A DNA stretch of 64,000 nucleotides, taken from a bacterium (GTDB lineage Bacteria > UBP4 > UBA4092 > JAOAEQ01). A program made the position numbers and the translations under genes. The DNA lies in contig JAOAEQ010000015.1 in assembly GCA_026416715.1 (NCBI GenBank), positions 16,390-80,389 of the forward strand, given 5' to 3'. Of this stretch, positions 18,553 through 28,174 are shown one piece after another; position 1 is the first letter of the stretch, and each line of letters opens with the position of its first letter. Below the pieces are notes generated by a model. It saw only the letters and a program-made list of their open reading frames with translations. It had not been told where the DNA came from and made no database searches.

Positions 18553-19707
18553 TCATGTTGTTCTTCTGTTCCTTCGTTCTTCCATTCCTTCGTTCTTCCG
18601 TTCTTCCGTTTTTCGGTTCATATACGCTTCAATTTTAATATCTTCACCTAATTTCGTTACCGAAACCTCATACAATCGGAACGCATCACGTAATTTCGTA
18701 ATACCTTTTCCTCCAATCGCACTTAATGCTTCTTGTCCTCCGATTAGTTTAGGCGCTAGATATAATATCACCTTATCAATCAATCCCGCAGATAAACAAC
18801 TCCACGCGAGCGTTGCGCCTCCTTCTATAAGCACAGATTGAACTTGTTCTTTTCCCAACCGAGTAAATAAGGCACGGAGATTAACCCCATCTCGGTTGCG
18901 TGGCAGAACCCAGACGGCAACCCCAGCGGTGGTAAATAGGTTAATTCGATTCGAGGACGCGCGTCGCGTTGTTGCCAGAATGGTTTCAGCTGGGTTTACA
19001 CGAAATACCCGAGCGGTTATTGGAACTCGGGCGATACTATCAACCACAATCCGTTTCGGTTGTCGGCCATGATACTGGGGAATACGAACGGTGAGTTCTG
19101 GGTCATCATGAATCACGGTATTTGCGCCAACGATAATCGCATCTACCCCAGCTCGAAGATAATGGACATCGTGTCTTGAAACTGCACTGGTTATCCAACG
19201 CGATTCTCCGGTGCGAGTAGCGATTTTCCCATCGAAACTCATTCCGAGTTTTAAGATACCATACGGTAGCCCGGTTCGGATATATTTAAAAAATGGTTCA
19301 TTCAGTTTTTTCGCTTCCGACTCATGGATCCCAACTGCAACTGTAACTCCAGCGTTCCGTAACTGCTTGATACCTTTCCCGTTAACCAGCGGATTCGGGT
19401 CTCGAACCGCAACGATAACCTTTGTTATTCCCGATTGAATTATCCGATCAGTACATGGCGGCGTTTTCCCATAATGACAACACGGTTCTAAGGTAACATA
19501 GAGAGTTGCCCCTTTCGCTTGAGCGCCTGCTTGTTCAAGAGCGATGATTTCCGCATGGGCACCGCCGGCATAGTGATGATATCCCTGCCCAACGATTTTC
19601 CCATTTTTAACTAATACAGCGCCTACCATCGGGTTCGGGCTAGTTGTTCCATATCCTTTTTTCGCTAACTCGAGCGCTAGGCGCATATACTCTGAATCAC
19701 GAGCCAT
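18553..19707 (-). CDS. ribD: Bifunctional riboflavin deaminase / reductase RibD
   Basis: 384 residues from ATG 19707. The deaminase domain (~1-145) carries HAEIIAL and PCCHYGKTPPCTDRI, the zinc-binding HAE and PCxxxGxxPPC motifs. The reductase domain (~146-365) carries KLGMSFDGKIATRTGESRWI, VGANTVIHDDPELTVR and LIEGGATLAWS. It performs the second and third steps after GTP cyclohydrolase II. The last ~20 residues (from MNRKTEERKNEG) are not part of the normal fold: they are encoded by a GGAAGAACG simple-sequence tract that also occurs between genes elsewhere in the window. It is the first gene after the FMN riboswitch and has no clear Shine-Dalgarno sequence. Confidence 0.96.
   Translation of the reverse strand: MARDSEYMRLALELAKKGYGTTSPNPMVGAVLVKNGKIVGQGYHHYAGGAHAEIIALEQAGAQAKGATLYVTLEPCCHYGKTPPCTDRIIQSGITKVIVAVRDPNPLVNGKGIKQLRNAGVTVAVGIHESEAKKLNEPFFKYIRTGLPYGILKLGMSFDGKIATRTGESRWITSAVSRHDVHYLRAGVDAIIVGANTVIHDDPELTVRIPQYHGRQPKRIVVDSIARVPITARVFRVNPAETILATTRRASSNRINLFTTAGVAVWVLPRNRDGVNLRALFTRLGKEQVQSVLIEGGATLAWSCLSAGLIDKVILYLAPKLIGGQEALSAIGGKGITKLRDAFRLYEVSVTKLGEDIKIEAYMNRKTEERKNEGMEERRNRRTT
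18559..18616 (-). repeat. GGAAGAACG simple-sequence tract forming the 3' end of ribD
   Basis: On the minus strand the words AACGGAAGAAC, GAAGGAATGGAAGAACG and GAAGGAACAGAAGAAC follow each other. The same words form intergenic tracts at 38667-38745 and 39845-39905. Here they are translated as a Lys/Glu/Arg-rich tail. Confidence 0.8.
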
Positions 19708-19734
19708 AGTACCGTATAAAACCAAATCGGCTTG

Positions 19735-19872
19735 GGAGTATCTACGAACGAGATATTATCTCGTTCGTAGATGCTCCATAAATAGAACAGCCCCATTCAG
19801 GGTTTTGTCTGTCCTGAAAGGGGCAGTGAAATAAAGCCAACATCCCGAGGTCACATTGACTTACATCGGGAT
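19735..19872 (-). promoter_or_regulatory. Expression platform region of the FMN riboswitch: three hairpins before ribD
   Basis: Between the aptamer and ribD lie three inverted repeats. The first pairs 19842-19848 with 19866-19872 (ATCCCGA / TCGGGAT). The second pairs 19789-19802 with 19813-19826 (CAGCCCCATTCAGG with CCTGAAAGGGGCAG, two mismatches). The third is a 20-bp stem with one wobble, 19735-19754 with 19758-19777, loop of 3. None has a long T-run directly after it on the minus strand, so it is not clear which one terminates transcription. The second resembles the palindromic units near 62.4 kb. Confidence 0.6.
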
Positions 19873-19884
19873 AAATAATGTACC

Positions 19885-20005
19885 CTCTTTCATCCAGACT
19901 ATAACTGTCGGCGCTGGAATTTCACCAGCTCAATCCCTAACCTAAAGTATGTAAGAGATAGGTGGGCTATACCACCGGTAAGGAATTTCACCTAACCCTG
20001 AAGGT
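19885..20005 (-). promoter_or_regulatory. FMN riboswitch (RFN element)
   Basis: The minus strand carries the conserved RFN order: AGGGTTAGGTGAAATTCC, ACCGGTGGTATAGCCCAC, a variable arm, GATTGAGCTGGTGAAATTCC, AGCGCCGACAGTTATAGTC and TGGATGAAAGAGG. The outer helix closes with CCTTCAGGG/CTCTTT-side sequences. FMN binding would lower expression of the ribD-ribE-ribBA-ribH unit that starts 178 bases downstream. Confidence 0.95.
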
Positions 20006-20030
20006 TTTTCTGATATTCAATTATACTAAA

Positions 20031-20060
20031 TTTATAGCAAACATTGCGCTCTTTTGTCAA
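20031..20060 (-). promoter_or_regulatory. Promoter of the riboflavin operon
   Basis: On the minus strand TTGACA (20055-20060) is followed after 18 bases by TATAAA (20031-20036). The expected start of transcription near 20024 lies about 20 bases before the riboswitch aptamer, which fits well. Confidence 0.75.
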
Positions 20061-20065
20061 ATAAC

Positions 20066-20094
20066 TTGACGAACAGGAGAATATCCCCTATTAT
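20066..20094 (+). promoter_or_regulatory. Promoter of the glycosyltransferase operon
   Basis: TTGACG (20066-20071), 17-base spacer, TATTAT (20089-20094). It is divergent from the rib promoter with only 5 bases between the -35 boxes. The ~115-base leader contains an AATATCG-type simple tract (20105-20122) and a hairpin (CCAAACC 20144-20150 with GGTTTGG 20169-20175, inner GCAGA/TCTGC). Confidence 0.65.
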
Positions 20095-20214
20095 TTATAA
20101 TAAATTCGAATATCGAATATCGAAAAAAACAATATCTATACTGCCAAACCTGCAGAGTTCTGCGGTTCGGTTTGGTTTCAGACTTCATCGGTTGGTATTC
20201 GGATTTACTCTGGT

Positions 20215-21321
20215 ATGAATATTGGAATTGATATTTCGTGTTTATCAGCACCGAAAACCGGCGTCGGTCTCTATACTTACCATCTCATTCATGCCCTGTT
20301 ATCCATCGATACCAACAATACCTATCATTTATTTTCCGCACAGCCGATTGATGTTTCGGAATTCTCGCAATATCGGGTAGCGATATCTTGCTCGCAGTAT
20401 CCAAGAACATGCGCTACCCTCTGGGAACAATTGGTACTGCCAAACCTTCTGCAAAAAAACAATATTGACGTATTTCATTCACCGAATTATACGCTTCCGT
20501 TTTCTATTCGGATTCCATCAGTGGTAACCGTTCATGATTTATCAGTGTTTCTGTTTCCGAAATTTCATCCATGGTGGCGCCGAGTTCGGCATCGGTTGTT
20601 ATTTCCGAGCTCAATCAACCATGCTACGAACATTATCGCTGTTTCCGAACAAACGAAACGAGATTTAACCGAACTGTTTCCTTTCGCTGCGGATAAAACC
20701 GTTACCATCTATAACGGTTTACCGAAATGCTTTCATAATCCGAGTTCTCGGAACGCAGCGCAGGAAATAATGTTACCAGCGGAATATATCCTCTTCGTAG
20801 GCACGATGGAACCGCGGAAAAATCTCGAGTTGATGTTAACCGCATTTGCGCGATTTAAACAAGAGACGAACTTGCCGCATAAATTGGTGATTATTGGCGG
20901 GGAAGGATGGGGGAAAAATCATATTTCCGCCCAGCTTCGCCAATATAAGATTCAAGATGACGTGATTTTCACTGGGCATCTGGAACATGCCCAATTACCA
21001 CAAATATATCGTTCTGCGGCGGTATTAGTTTTCCCATCAACTTATGAAGGGTTTGGGTTTCCGCCGCTGGAAGCTATGGCGTGCGGAACGCCGGTAATCG
21101 CATCGAATGTCGCAGCGATTCCTGAAGTCGTCGGTGATGCTGGTATCTTGCTCGACCCTACAAAACTAGACTTATGGCCTGAATCTATTTATAATGTTAT
21201 AATCAATAAACCATTACGAGAAGAATTGCAAGCAAAAGGACTTGCCCGGGCAAAACAATTCTCCTGGGAAACAACCGCACAAAAAACGATTGAACTCTAT
21301 CAGCAGGCAGTAACCGGATAA
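20215..21321 (+). CDS. Glycosyltransferase family 4 (GT-B fold)
   Basis: 368 residues. The N-terminus [24 protein letters not shown] has the Gly-rich loop of GT4 enzymes. The C-terminal half has [21 protein letters not shown] and the donor-binding EX7E-like motif in [24 protein letters not shown]. It would add a sugar from a nucleotide donor to a growing glycan at the cytoplasmic face. It heads an operon with another GT4 and a polyprenyl sugar-phosphate transferase. Donor and linkage cannot be told. Confidence 0.9.
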   Translation: MNIGIDISCLSAPKTGVGLYTYHLIHALLSIDTNNTYHLFSAQPIDVSEFSQYRVAISCSQYPRTCATLWEQLVLPNLLQKNNIDVFHSPNYTLPFSIRIPSVVTVHDLSVFLFPKFHPWWRRVRHRLLFPSSINHATNIIAVSEQTKRDLTELFPFAADKTVTIYNGLPKCFHNPSSRNAAQEIMLPAEYILFVGTMEPRKNLELMLTAFARFKQETNLPHKLVIIGGEGWGKNHISAQLRQYKIQDDVIFTGHLEHAQLPQIYRSAAVLVFPSTYEGFGFPPLEAMACGTPVIASNVAAIPEVVGDAGILLDPTKLDLWPESIYNVIINKPLREELQAKGLARAKQFSWETTAQKTIELYQQAVTG

Positions 21322-21411
21322 CTCCCTGACTCGATGAACTCGAGAAGGAGTACATGGGAACATAAGTTTTTAGTCGGTATAATCGGATTTAGACATCTAG
21401 ATAATCTTTAT

Positions 21412-22521
21412 ATGAAAATTGCATTAATCCATGACTGGCTAAACGGAATGCGTGGTGGAGAAAAAGTCCTAGAAATATTCTGCGAACTTTATCCGACAGC
21501 GACTATTTATACGCTACTCTATGAACCGGAAAAAGTAAGCGAAACTATTCGAAATATGCGGGTTATCAGTTCAGGCGTATTACCTCGTCTCCCGTTCGGT
21601 CGTGCCAAATATCGACAATATCTTCCGCTATTTCCAACCCTAATCGAACAGTTCGATTTGCGTGAGTATGATTTAATTATCAGCACCAGCCATTGTGTGG
21701 CAAAAGGGATAATTCCAGGACCGCAATCGACCCATATCTGCTATTGTTTCACGCCGATGCGATATATCTGGGATTTATACCATGATTATTTCTCCGGCGA
21801 ACAGCATAGCTGGTTATGGAATCTCTTCATTCCACCGGTGATTCATTATTTGCGGCTCTGGGATCGATTAAGCAGCGACCGAGTTGATTATTTCATTGCT
21901 GATTCCCAGCATGTAGCGAATAAAATCAAAAAATACTATCGACGTGAGGCTACCGTAATCTATCCACCGGTCGATACGTCGTTTTATCAGCCAACCCAAT
22001 CTAACCCGGAAGAAGATTATTATTTAGTGGTATCTGCGTTTGTTCCCTATAAACGAATCGAATTAGCAATTCAAGCGTTTAATCGGAATGGTAAACGGTT
22101 AAAACTCGCGGGAAATGGTCCGGAATTGAAAAGATTACACCGCATCGCGACCTCGGCGCAAATCGAGTTTCTCGGCTGGGTTGATGACCAAACGTTACGT
22201 ACCCTCTATTCCGGATGCCGAGCGTTAATTTTTCCCGGTGTTGAAGATTTTGGGATTACTCCGTTAGAAGCGATGAGTTGCGGTCGGCCAGTGATAGCGT
22301 ATCGGAAAGGTGGCGTGGTAGAATCGGTGATTGATACAGTTACCGGAATCTTTTTTGATGAACCAACGCCGGAAGCGATTAACCATGCGATCACTCGGTT
22401 CGAACAGACCACTTTTTCTTCTGAACAAATCCGTCAACATGCATTGAAATTCGATAAGCAGCGGTTTATCGACCAAATCGAGAGATATATCGAAACGATC
22501 ATGTCTAAGATGAACAATTAA
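21412..22521 (+). CDS. Glycosyltransferase family 4 (GT-B fold)
   Basis: 369 residues from ATG 21412 (MKIALIHDWLNGMRGGEKVLE), the usual start of this subgroup; the in-frame sequence back to 21334 is probably leader. ISTSHCVAKGI, the YCFTPMRYIWDLYHDYF segment and VIYPPVDTSFY are typical of mannosyl- or rhamnosyl-type GT4 enzymes, and FPGVEDFGITPLEAMSCGRPVIAYRKGG holds the donor-binding motif. It lies in one operon with the preceding GT4 gene and ends 10 bases before the next gene. Specificity is not known. Confidence 0.9.
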   Translation: MKIALIHDWLNGMRGGEKVLEIFCELYPTATIYTLLYEPEKVSETIRNMRVISSGVLPRLPFGRAKYRQYLPLFPTLIEQFDLREYDLIISTSHCVAKGIIPGPQSTHICYCFTPMRYIWDLYHDYFSGEQHSWLWNLFIPPVIHYLRLWDRLSSDRVDYFIADSQHVANKIKKYYRREATVIYPPVDTSFYQPTQSNPEEDYYLVVSAFVPYKRIELAIQAFNRNGKRLKLAGNGPELKRLHRIATSAQIEFLGWVDDQTLRTLYSGCRALIFPGVEDFGITPLEAMSCGRPVIAYRKGGVVESVIDTVTGIFFDEPTPEAINHAITRFEQTTFSSEQIRQHALKFDKQRFIDQIERYIETIMSKMNN

Positions 22522-22531
22522 CGTAGCGGTC

Positions 22532-23992
22532 GTGTCTGATTTCGCTATTCATCCCGATATCGTTCGGGGTACAAATTTCGAATTTGGTTTTATCCCTATG
22601 CCACGGAAAGAACAAGAACCACAACTTCAACTCCTGCTCGTTATTTCTGATATTATCGTAATCATCGTATCGTTTTATTTAGCCTTCTGGCTCCGATTCT
22701 ATAGCGGGCTTATTCCCGTTACTAAAGGACCACCGAATATCCCGATATATTTACGGGCATTATTCTTTACCTTAGTTATCTGGATATTTATTTTCAATCA
22801 CTATGGATTATACCAATTAACCGTTCAAATGAATTTTTTCCGAACTAGTAGTCGGCTGGTGCAAAGCGTGCTTACCGGCAGCATTCTATTGATGGCGGTG
22901 ACCTTCCTATTTCGCACGTTAGAATTATCTCGGTGGATGGTATTTTTAGGTCTGTTATTTAACTTAATTGGCTTACATATTTCCCGATTCTTATTAAAAA
23001 AATATTTCTTATATTTACAGCAGCAATCTGGGCGAATCACCCGCATTCTGATTGTTGGAACCGGCAGTACCGCCCGATTCTTAGCTGAAAAATTAAAACA
23101 ATCGCCGGTATATCAATTTCTTGGTTTCGTAGAAGAATCTAATTCAGGAAATAGTAATACAATACCGATGGATGAACCTATTCTCGGTTCAGTAGATACC
23201 CTTGAACAACTCACTTCACAGCATCAGGTTAATGAAGTGCTCATTGCAAGTTCAAAACTATCCCACGACCAGATACTCGATTTAATGCTAAAATGTGAAC
23301 AGCAGAATATCCGATTCCGTTTTGTTCCGGACCTACTCGAAATTATCACCAATCGCGTCGTGGTAGATGAACTTGATGGATTCCCATTATTCACGGTGAA
23401 AGAAACCCCGTTAACCGGGTGGAATGTATTGGTTAAACGCGGGTTCGACATTGTTGGTTCCTTGCTTGGGCTCATAGTACTCGGGTGGCTCATGCTGATT
23501 ATTGCGTATTTAATCAAACGGGATTCACCAGGTAAAGTCATTTATACCCAAGAACGAATTGGCGCTGATGGCAAACGGTTTTTAATTTATAAATTCCGAA
23601 CTATGGTCGAGAACGCTGAAGCGGAAACTGGTCCTGTCTGGGCGAAACGAAACGACCCACGATGCACGAAAATCGGAAGTTTCCTACGAAAACATAATCT
23701 AGATGAACTACCGCAATTATTTAATGTATTGAAAGGGGAAATGAGTCTAGTCGGTCCCCGTCCGGAACGGCCTTATTTCGTTGACCAGTTTAAAAATCGG
23801 ATCCCACGATATATGCTGCGGCATAAAGTTAAATCAGGGATGACCGGCTGGGCGCAAGTTAACGGATGGCGGGGTGATTCGTCTATTGAAGAGCGGACAA
23901 AATATGACCTGTATTACATCGAAAACTGGAGTATTTTGTTTGATATAAAAATCCTGTTTCTAACCTTATTTGCACGGAAAAACGCTTATTAA
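22532..23992 (+). CDS. Undecaprenyl-phosphate sugar-1-phosphate transferase (WcaJ/WbaP type)
   Basis: 486 residues from GTG 22532; ATG 22598 (MPRKEQEPQ) is a good alternative since it falls just before the first membrane segment. The N-terminal half has four membrane segments and a nucleotide-binding-like region ([17 protein letters not shown]). The C-terminal bacterial sugar transferase domain (~290-486) begins with a membrane re-entrant segment and contains [35 protein letters not shown] and LVGPRPERP. It starts glycan assembly by moving a sugar phosphate onto the lipid carrier. It overlaps the 3' end of accC on the other strand by 4 bases. Confidence 0.92.
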   Translation: MSDFAIHPDIVRGTNFEFGFIPMPRKEQEPQLQLLLVISDIIVIIVSFYLAFWLRFYSGLIPVTKGPPNIPIYLRALFFTLVIWIFIFNHYGLYQLTVQMNFFRTSSRLVQSVLTGSILLMAVTFLFRTLELSRWMVFLGLLFNLIGLHISRFLLKKYFLYLQQQSGRITRILIVGTGSTARFLAEKLKQSPVYQFLGFVEESNSGNSNTIPMDEPILGSVDTLEQLTSQHQVNEVLIASSKLSHDQILDLMLKCEQQNIRFRFVPDLLEIITNRVVVDELDGFPLFTVKETPLTGWNVLVKRGFDIVGSLLGLIVLGWLMLIIAYLIKRDSPGKVIYTQERIGADGKRFLIYKFRTMVENAEAETGPVWAKRNDPRCTKIGSFLRKHNLDELPQLFNVLKGEMSLVGPRPERPYFVDQFKNRIPRYMLRHKVKSGMTGWAQVNGWRGDSSIEERTKYDLYYIENWSILFDIKILFLTLFARKNAY

Positions 23993-25338
23993 TCGAGTTC
24001 ATTTAATAGTTTTTCAACGAAATGCGTTGAAATCCTGCCCCGACGAAAATCTTGATGCGTTAAGACCTGCCGATGAAATGGTATGGTTGTTTTAATCCCT
24101 TCAATAATATATTCATCCAGCGCTCGGAGCATTCGGTTAATCGCGACATCGCGATTCGGGCCGTGCACAATCAGTTTAGCGATTAATGAATCATAATGTG
24201 GCGGAACTATATACTCCTGATACGCATGACTATCAACACGAACCCCCGGTCCCCCCGGAGCATGATATGCGGTTATTTTCCCCGGACAGGGCATAAAGTT
24301 ACGTGCCGGATCTTCCGCATTAATTCGACATTCAATCGCATGCCCTCGTAACGATAACTCGCGCTGGTTATATCCGAGCTTTTCACCCGCTGCTATCCGA
24401 AGCATTTCTTTGATAATATCGATACCGGTTACCATTTCGGTTACCGGATGTTCTACCTGAATTCGGGTATTCATTTCCATAAAATAGAACCGCTTATGTT
24501 TATCAACGAGAAATTCAATTGTTCCAGCATTAGCATAGTTAACGGATTTCGCTGCCAGAACAGCCGCATCGCCCATCCGTTTCCGTAATGAACTATCCAG
24601 CACAACTGAAGGCGATTCTTCAATTAACTTCTGATGTCGTCGTTGTACCGTACAATCGCGTTCTCCAAGATGGATAACATTGCCATAATGGTCAGCTAAA
24701 ATTTGGAATTCGATATGGCGTGGCTCTTCAATATATTTCTCTATATAAACGGCTGGGTTACCAAACGCCGCTTCCGCTTCCGCTTGCGCAGTTCCTAATG
24801 CTGAAGCGAGACTGATATCCGTGTGAGCGATTCGCATTCCCCGACCACCACCGCCACCAGCTGCTTTCACAATCACTGGATATCCAACTTTTCGCGCAAC
24901 TAATTTCGCTTCTTCCAACGTTTTCACAGGACCATCGCTCCCCGGAACAACTGGAACCCCGACATTCTGCACCGTTCTTCGCGCTTGCGCTTTATCTCCC
25001 ATAGCGCGAATCGCTTCCGGCGGCGGCCCAATAAACTTAATATTACATGACTCACAAATTTCAGCAAAATGCGCATTTTCCGCTAAAAATCCATACCCCG
25101 GATGAATCGCTTCCGCATCGGTTATTTCAGCGGTACTGATTAACGCAGGAATATTTAAATAACTCTGGGTACTCGGCGCCTTCCCAATACAGACACTTTC
25201 ATCCGCAAACCGAACGTGCAAACTATCCCGGTCAGCTTCGGAATATACCGCAACCGTCCGAATACCTAACTCCCGACATGCTCGGATTATCCGTAATGCG
25301 ATTTCACCACGATTGGCAATAAGAATTTTCTGAAACAT
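23989..25338 (-). CDS. accC: Acetyl-CoA carboxylase, biotin carboxylase subunit
   Basis: 449 residues, the normal length. [25 protein letters not shown], the ATP-grasp glycine loop [32 protein letters not shown] and [22 protein letters not shown] are all intact, including the catalytic Glu/Arg of [11 protein letters not shown]. It carboxylates biotin on AccB in the first step of fatty acid synthesis. It follows accB by 90 bases; accA/accD are not in the window. Confidence 0.97.
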   Translation of the reverse strand: MFQKILIANRGEIALRIIRACRELGIRTVAVYSEADRDSLHVRFADESVCIGKAPSTQSYLNIPALISTAEITDAEAIHPGYGFLAENAHFAEICESCNIKFIGPPPEAIRAMGDKAQARRTVQNVGVPVVPGSDGPVKTLEEAKLVARKVGYPVIVKAAGGGGGRGMRIAHTDISLASALGTAQAEAEAAFGNPAVYIEKYIEEPRHIEFQILADHYGNVIHLGERDCTVQRRHQKLIEESPSVVLDSSLRKRMGDAAVLAAKSVNYANAGTIEFLVDKHKRFYFMEMNTRIQVEHPVTEMVTGIDIIKEMLRIAAGEKLGYNQRELSLRGHAIECRINAEDPARNFMPCPGKITAYHAPGGPGVRVDSHAYQEYIVPPHYDSLIAKLIVHGPNRDVAINRMLRALDEYIIEGIKTTIPFHRQVLTHQDFRRGRISTHFVEKLLNELD

Positions 25339-25428
25339 AAAGAAAACGATTCAAATGGATACAATCTCCGATGCCGACAAAGGAGACTCACTCCATTTGA
25401 ATCTACCTAAGAGCCGTATGAATCTTGA

Positions 25429-25902
25429 TTATAGCTTTTCAACTTTAAATAACGGTTGACCGAATTCAACTGGTTGCGCATTCTTAACTAAAACGTCGAT
25501 GATTTTACACCGGAATTCAGATTTCAACTCATTCATTAACTTCATCGCTTCTAGGATACAGAGCGTTTTATTCTCTTCGACGATATCGCCAATCTCGACG
25601 AACGGCGCTGCGTCTGGTGCTGGTGCCCGATAAAATGTTCCTACCATAGGTGAAGTTATGGTTACCAGATTATCTGGTTTAACTTCTGCCGCTTTCTCTT
25701 CAGCTGGTTTTGTTCCGGAGTCAAGTGCAAGTTGTTTCGGCACAGGTTGCGTTCCAGGAAAATGTGGTATTAATGGCATTTGGACTTGTGCGGGATGACC
25801 ACGAACAATCCGGAGTTTCGTTCCTTCCTTTTCATATTCGAACTCAAGCAGTTCCTCTTTTTTCATCAGCGCAATAACCCGTTTAATCTCTTTGTAGTCC
25901 AT
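25429..25902 (-). CDS. accB: Biotin carboxyl carrier protein of acetyl-CoA carboxylase
   Basis: 157 residues. A leucine/lysine-rich N-terminal segment, a Pro/Ala-rich linker (~45-85) and a C-terminal biotinyl domain (~85-157) with the biotin-attachment motif EAMKLMNEL. The lysine receives biotin and carries CO2 between AccC and the carboxyltransferase. A good ribosome site AAGGAG lies about 10 bases before ATG 25902. Confidence 0.96.
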   Translation of the reverse strand: MDYKEIKRVIALMKKEELLEFEYEKEGTKLRIVRGHPAQVQMPLIPHFPGTQPVPKQLALDSGTKPAEEKAAEVKPDNLVTITSPMVGTFYRAPAPDAAPFVEIGDIVEENKTLCILEAMKLMNELKSEFRCKIIDVLVKNAQPVEFGQPLFKVEKL

Positions 25903-26413
25903 AAACTGGCATCTCCTTACAATATGGATAAGGTTAGGGTATGCAAAACCATACCTAACTTACTTTATAATGAAACGAATCTATGTATCAATCGTCGGGA
26001 ACAACTCCGCGCGCTCAGTCTGAAGTCAATTTCATCAACTCATTCCGAGACTCAATCTGTTTCGAACAGAGGTTTATTCTCGTTGAACTAAAAAATACGA
26101 AAATTTATAAAAAAATAAGCAAAAATACTATAAAATCGAATGATTTTTACCTAAATTAATTGTGCATACAATATATCGAGTAACGAAACTGTTTGTCAAG
26201 CGAAATTCTATAAAATCTGTCAAAAAGTAGCTAATTTTAGTTTATTTTCGTTTAAAATTAGTTATAAATACCCATTTTTTATGAATTCGCTGAATTGAAC
26301 TAAATAATCCTAATAATTTTTTTTAGAGATAAATCACCAGCATTATAGTTTAGCTTGTTATCCGTGCCTTTGTAAGATAAAATAGTTATTATAAACGAGA
26401 AACGAGGAATAAT
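25903..26413. other. AT-rich divergent gap between accB and the ispH-ubiA fusion
   Basis: This 511-base gap has no plausible gene. It is strongly AT-rich, with A-tracts near 26100-26135 and one inverted repeat (CTAATTTTA 26231-26239 with TAAAATTAG 26253-26261). The accB promoter should lie here on the minus strand, but several AT-rich hexamers compete and I cannot choose one. Confidence 0.6.
26355..26383 (+). promoter_or_regulatory. Promoter of the ispH-ubiA fusion gene
   Basis: TTGTTA (26355-26360), 17-base spacer, TAAAAT (26378-26383). The predicted transcript starts about 24 bases before ATG 26414, leaving room for GAGG at 26403-26406. Confidence 0.6.
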
Positions 26414-28162
26414 ATGCCGATAATTTTAGCGAAAACCGCTGGGTTTTGTATGGGAGTCCGGCGAGCAATGAATTTAGTACTCGATGCCGTGAATAAAGAT
26501 AACACTGACATTTATACCGTTGGACCGTTGGTACATAACCATCAAGCGGTAGAAATGCTCAGAAACCGTAAAGTGAATATTATCGAAAATTTAGATAATC
26601 TTCCTGCAGGGAAAGTGTTTATTCGCGCCCATGGGGTAACGCCGGAAGTTAGACAACGGTTAGAACAGCCGAATGTCGAAGTGGTAGATGCAACGTGTCC
26701 GTTTGTTCGGAGTGCGCAACTTATCATAGATAAATATGCAAAACAGGGATATGCCTGTATTATTATCGGCGATGTCGGTCATCCGGAAGTTGTCGGACTG
26801 CTTGGATATGCTCAAGGAAACGGGTATGTAGTTTCAACCGAATCGGATATCGCAAACTTGCCTATGCTTGATAAGGTTTGTGTCGTAGCGCAAACGACGC
26901 AAAGTAGTGACCGGTTCCATCGACTCGTTGAAAAAATTAAAGAAAAAATACCGAATGCGGTTATCCATAATACGGTCTGTAGTTCTACAGATGAACGGCA
27001 AACGGAAACGTTAGAACTGGCTAAACAGGTAGATGCAATGATTGTCGTTGGTGGTCGGCATAGTGCGAATACAAAACGACTCGTAGAAATCGCTCAATCT
27101 ACCGGTACCCCAACGTATCTGGTTGAAACCAGTGATGAACTTAATCCGACTGAAATCCAGAAATATCATACTATCGGGATAACAGCTGGCGCTTCAACTC
27201 CGCATTGGGTGATTCTGAATGTGGTTCGAACGGTTAAACGGATTAAACGCGAATCCGGTGGAGTCGTTTATCGCGCAACAAGTTCATTGTTTCGTTTTCT
27301 GATAGATACCCATTTATATCTGGGATTAGGTGCAGCAGCATTGACCTATGCCTGCGGTATCCTGCAAGGATTCGTTCCTGAATGGCGATATTTACTTATT
27401 GCGTTCTTTTACATCTGTTCAATGCATATTTTCAATAGTTTTACGGATAAAACTGCTAAAGAATACGACCAGCCGGAACGGGTTCTATTCCGCCGGCGGT
27501 TTCGGATACCGCTACTATGGTTTGCCAGCGGTTCCGCATTGGTTTCTTTAGGGATTGCGCTAAGTTTAGGTTGGATTCCCATCAGTATCCTTTTGGTAGC
27601 AAGTTTAGGCGGACTATTTTATAGTCTGCAGATGATTCCGAAAAGTTTGCAAAAAACCGTCCGCTACCGTAGCTTTAAAGCGATTCCTGGGTCGAAAGAT
27701 GTGTTTATGTCCATTGCGTGGGTTATGGTAACCGTGATTATTCCGTTTCTATCGCAAACGAAATATCGTATTGAAATGGACGATATGATTGCGGCATTAT
27801 TTGCGTTCAGTATCGTGTTTATCCGTTCGATTATGTTTGACCTGAAAGAACTAGAAGGCGACCGAATTATCGGGAAAGAAACACTGCCGATTATCCTTGG
27901 AAGAAAGAAGACAAATGCGATGATTAACGGTTTGCTGATTTTATTATGTCTCCTGCTTATGCTATCATATCTGGTCAAATGGACTACGTTTGTAAGTCTA
28001 GTTTTCCTAGGAACGATTGGGTATATTTTCTTCTATCGCTATTTACATAAAACGAAAACTATTGGAGAAGAACTATTATTTGAAACGATTGTTGACGGTC
28101 AGTTTCTGTTAACTGGCATCTTAGCATATGTAGCCCAGTTGAGTTTACCTGGGTATATCTAA
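26414..28162 (+). CDS. Fusion of HMBPP reductase (IspH) with a UbiA-type membrane prenyltransferase
   Basis: 582 residues in one frame. Residues 1-~282 are a complete IspH: Fe-S cluster cysteines in GFCMGVRRA, VDATCPFV and NTVCSSTDERQ, plus RAHGVTPEV and GHPEVVG. IspH makes IPP and DMAPP in the last step of the MEP pathway. Residues ~295-582 have about eight membrane segments and the two Asp-rich regions of UbiA enzymes (NSFTDKTAKEYD and DLKELEGDRIIGKETLPIILG), which transfer prenyl chains to aromatic or other acceptors. No frameshift or stop separates them. The acceptor of the prenyl part is unknown. It heads a run with surE, pcm and a YqaA-like gene. Confidence 0.9.
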   Translation: MPIILAKTAGFCMGVRRAMNLVLDAVNKDNTDIYTVGPLVHNHQAVEMLRNRKVNIIENLDNLPAGKVFIRAHGVTPEVRQRLEQPNVEVVDATCPFVRSAQLIIDKYAKQGYACIIIGDVGHPEVVGLLGYAQGNGYVVSTESDIANLPMLDKVCVVAQTTQSSDRFHRLVEKIKEKIPNAVIHNTVCSSTDERQTETLELAKQVDAMIVVGGRHSANTKRLVEIAQSTGTPTYLVETSDELNPTEIQKYHTIGITAGASTPHWVILNVVRTVKRIKRESGGVVYRATSSLFRFLIDTHLYLGLGAAALTYACGILQGFVPEWRYLLIAFFYICSMHIFNSFTDKTAKEYDQPERVLFRRRFRIPLLWFASGSALVSLGIALSLGWIPISILLVASLGGLFYSLQMIPKSLQKTVRYRSFKAIPGSKDVFMSIAWVMVTVIIPFLSQTKYRIEMDDMIAALFAFSIVFIRSIMFDLKELEGDRIIGKETLPIILGRKKTNAMINGLLILLCLLLMLSYLVKWTTFVSLVFLGTIGYIFFYRYLHKTKTIGEELLFETIVDGQFLLTGILAYVAQLSLPGYI

Positions 28163-28174
28163 CTATCATGCGTT

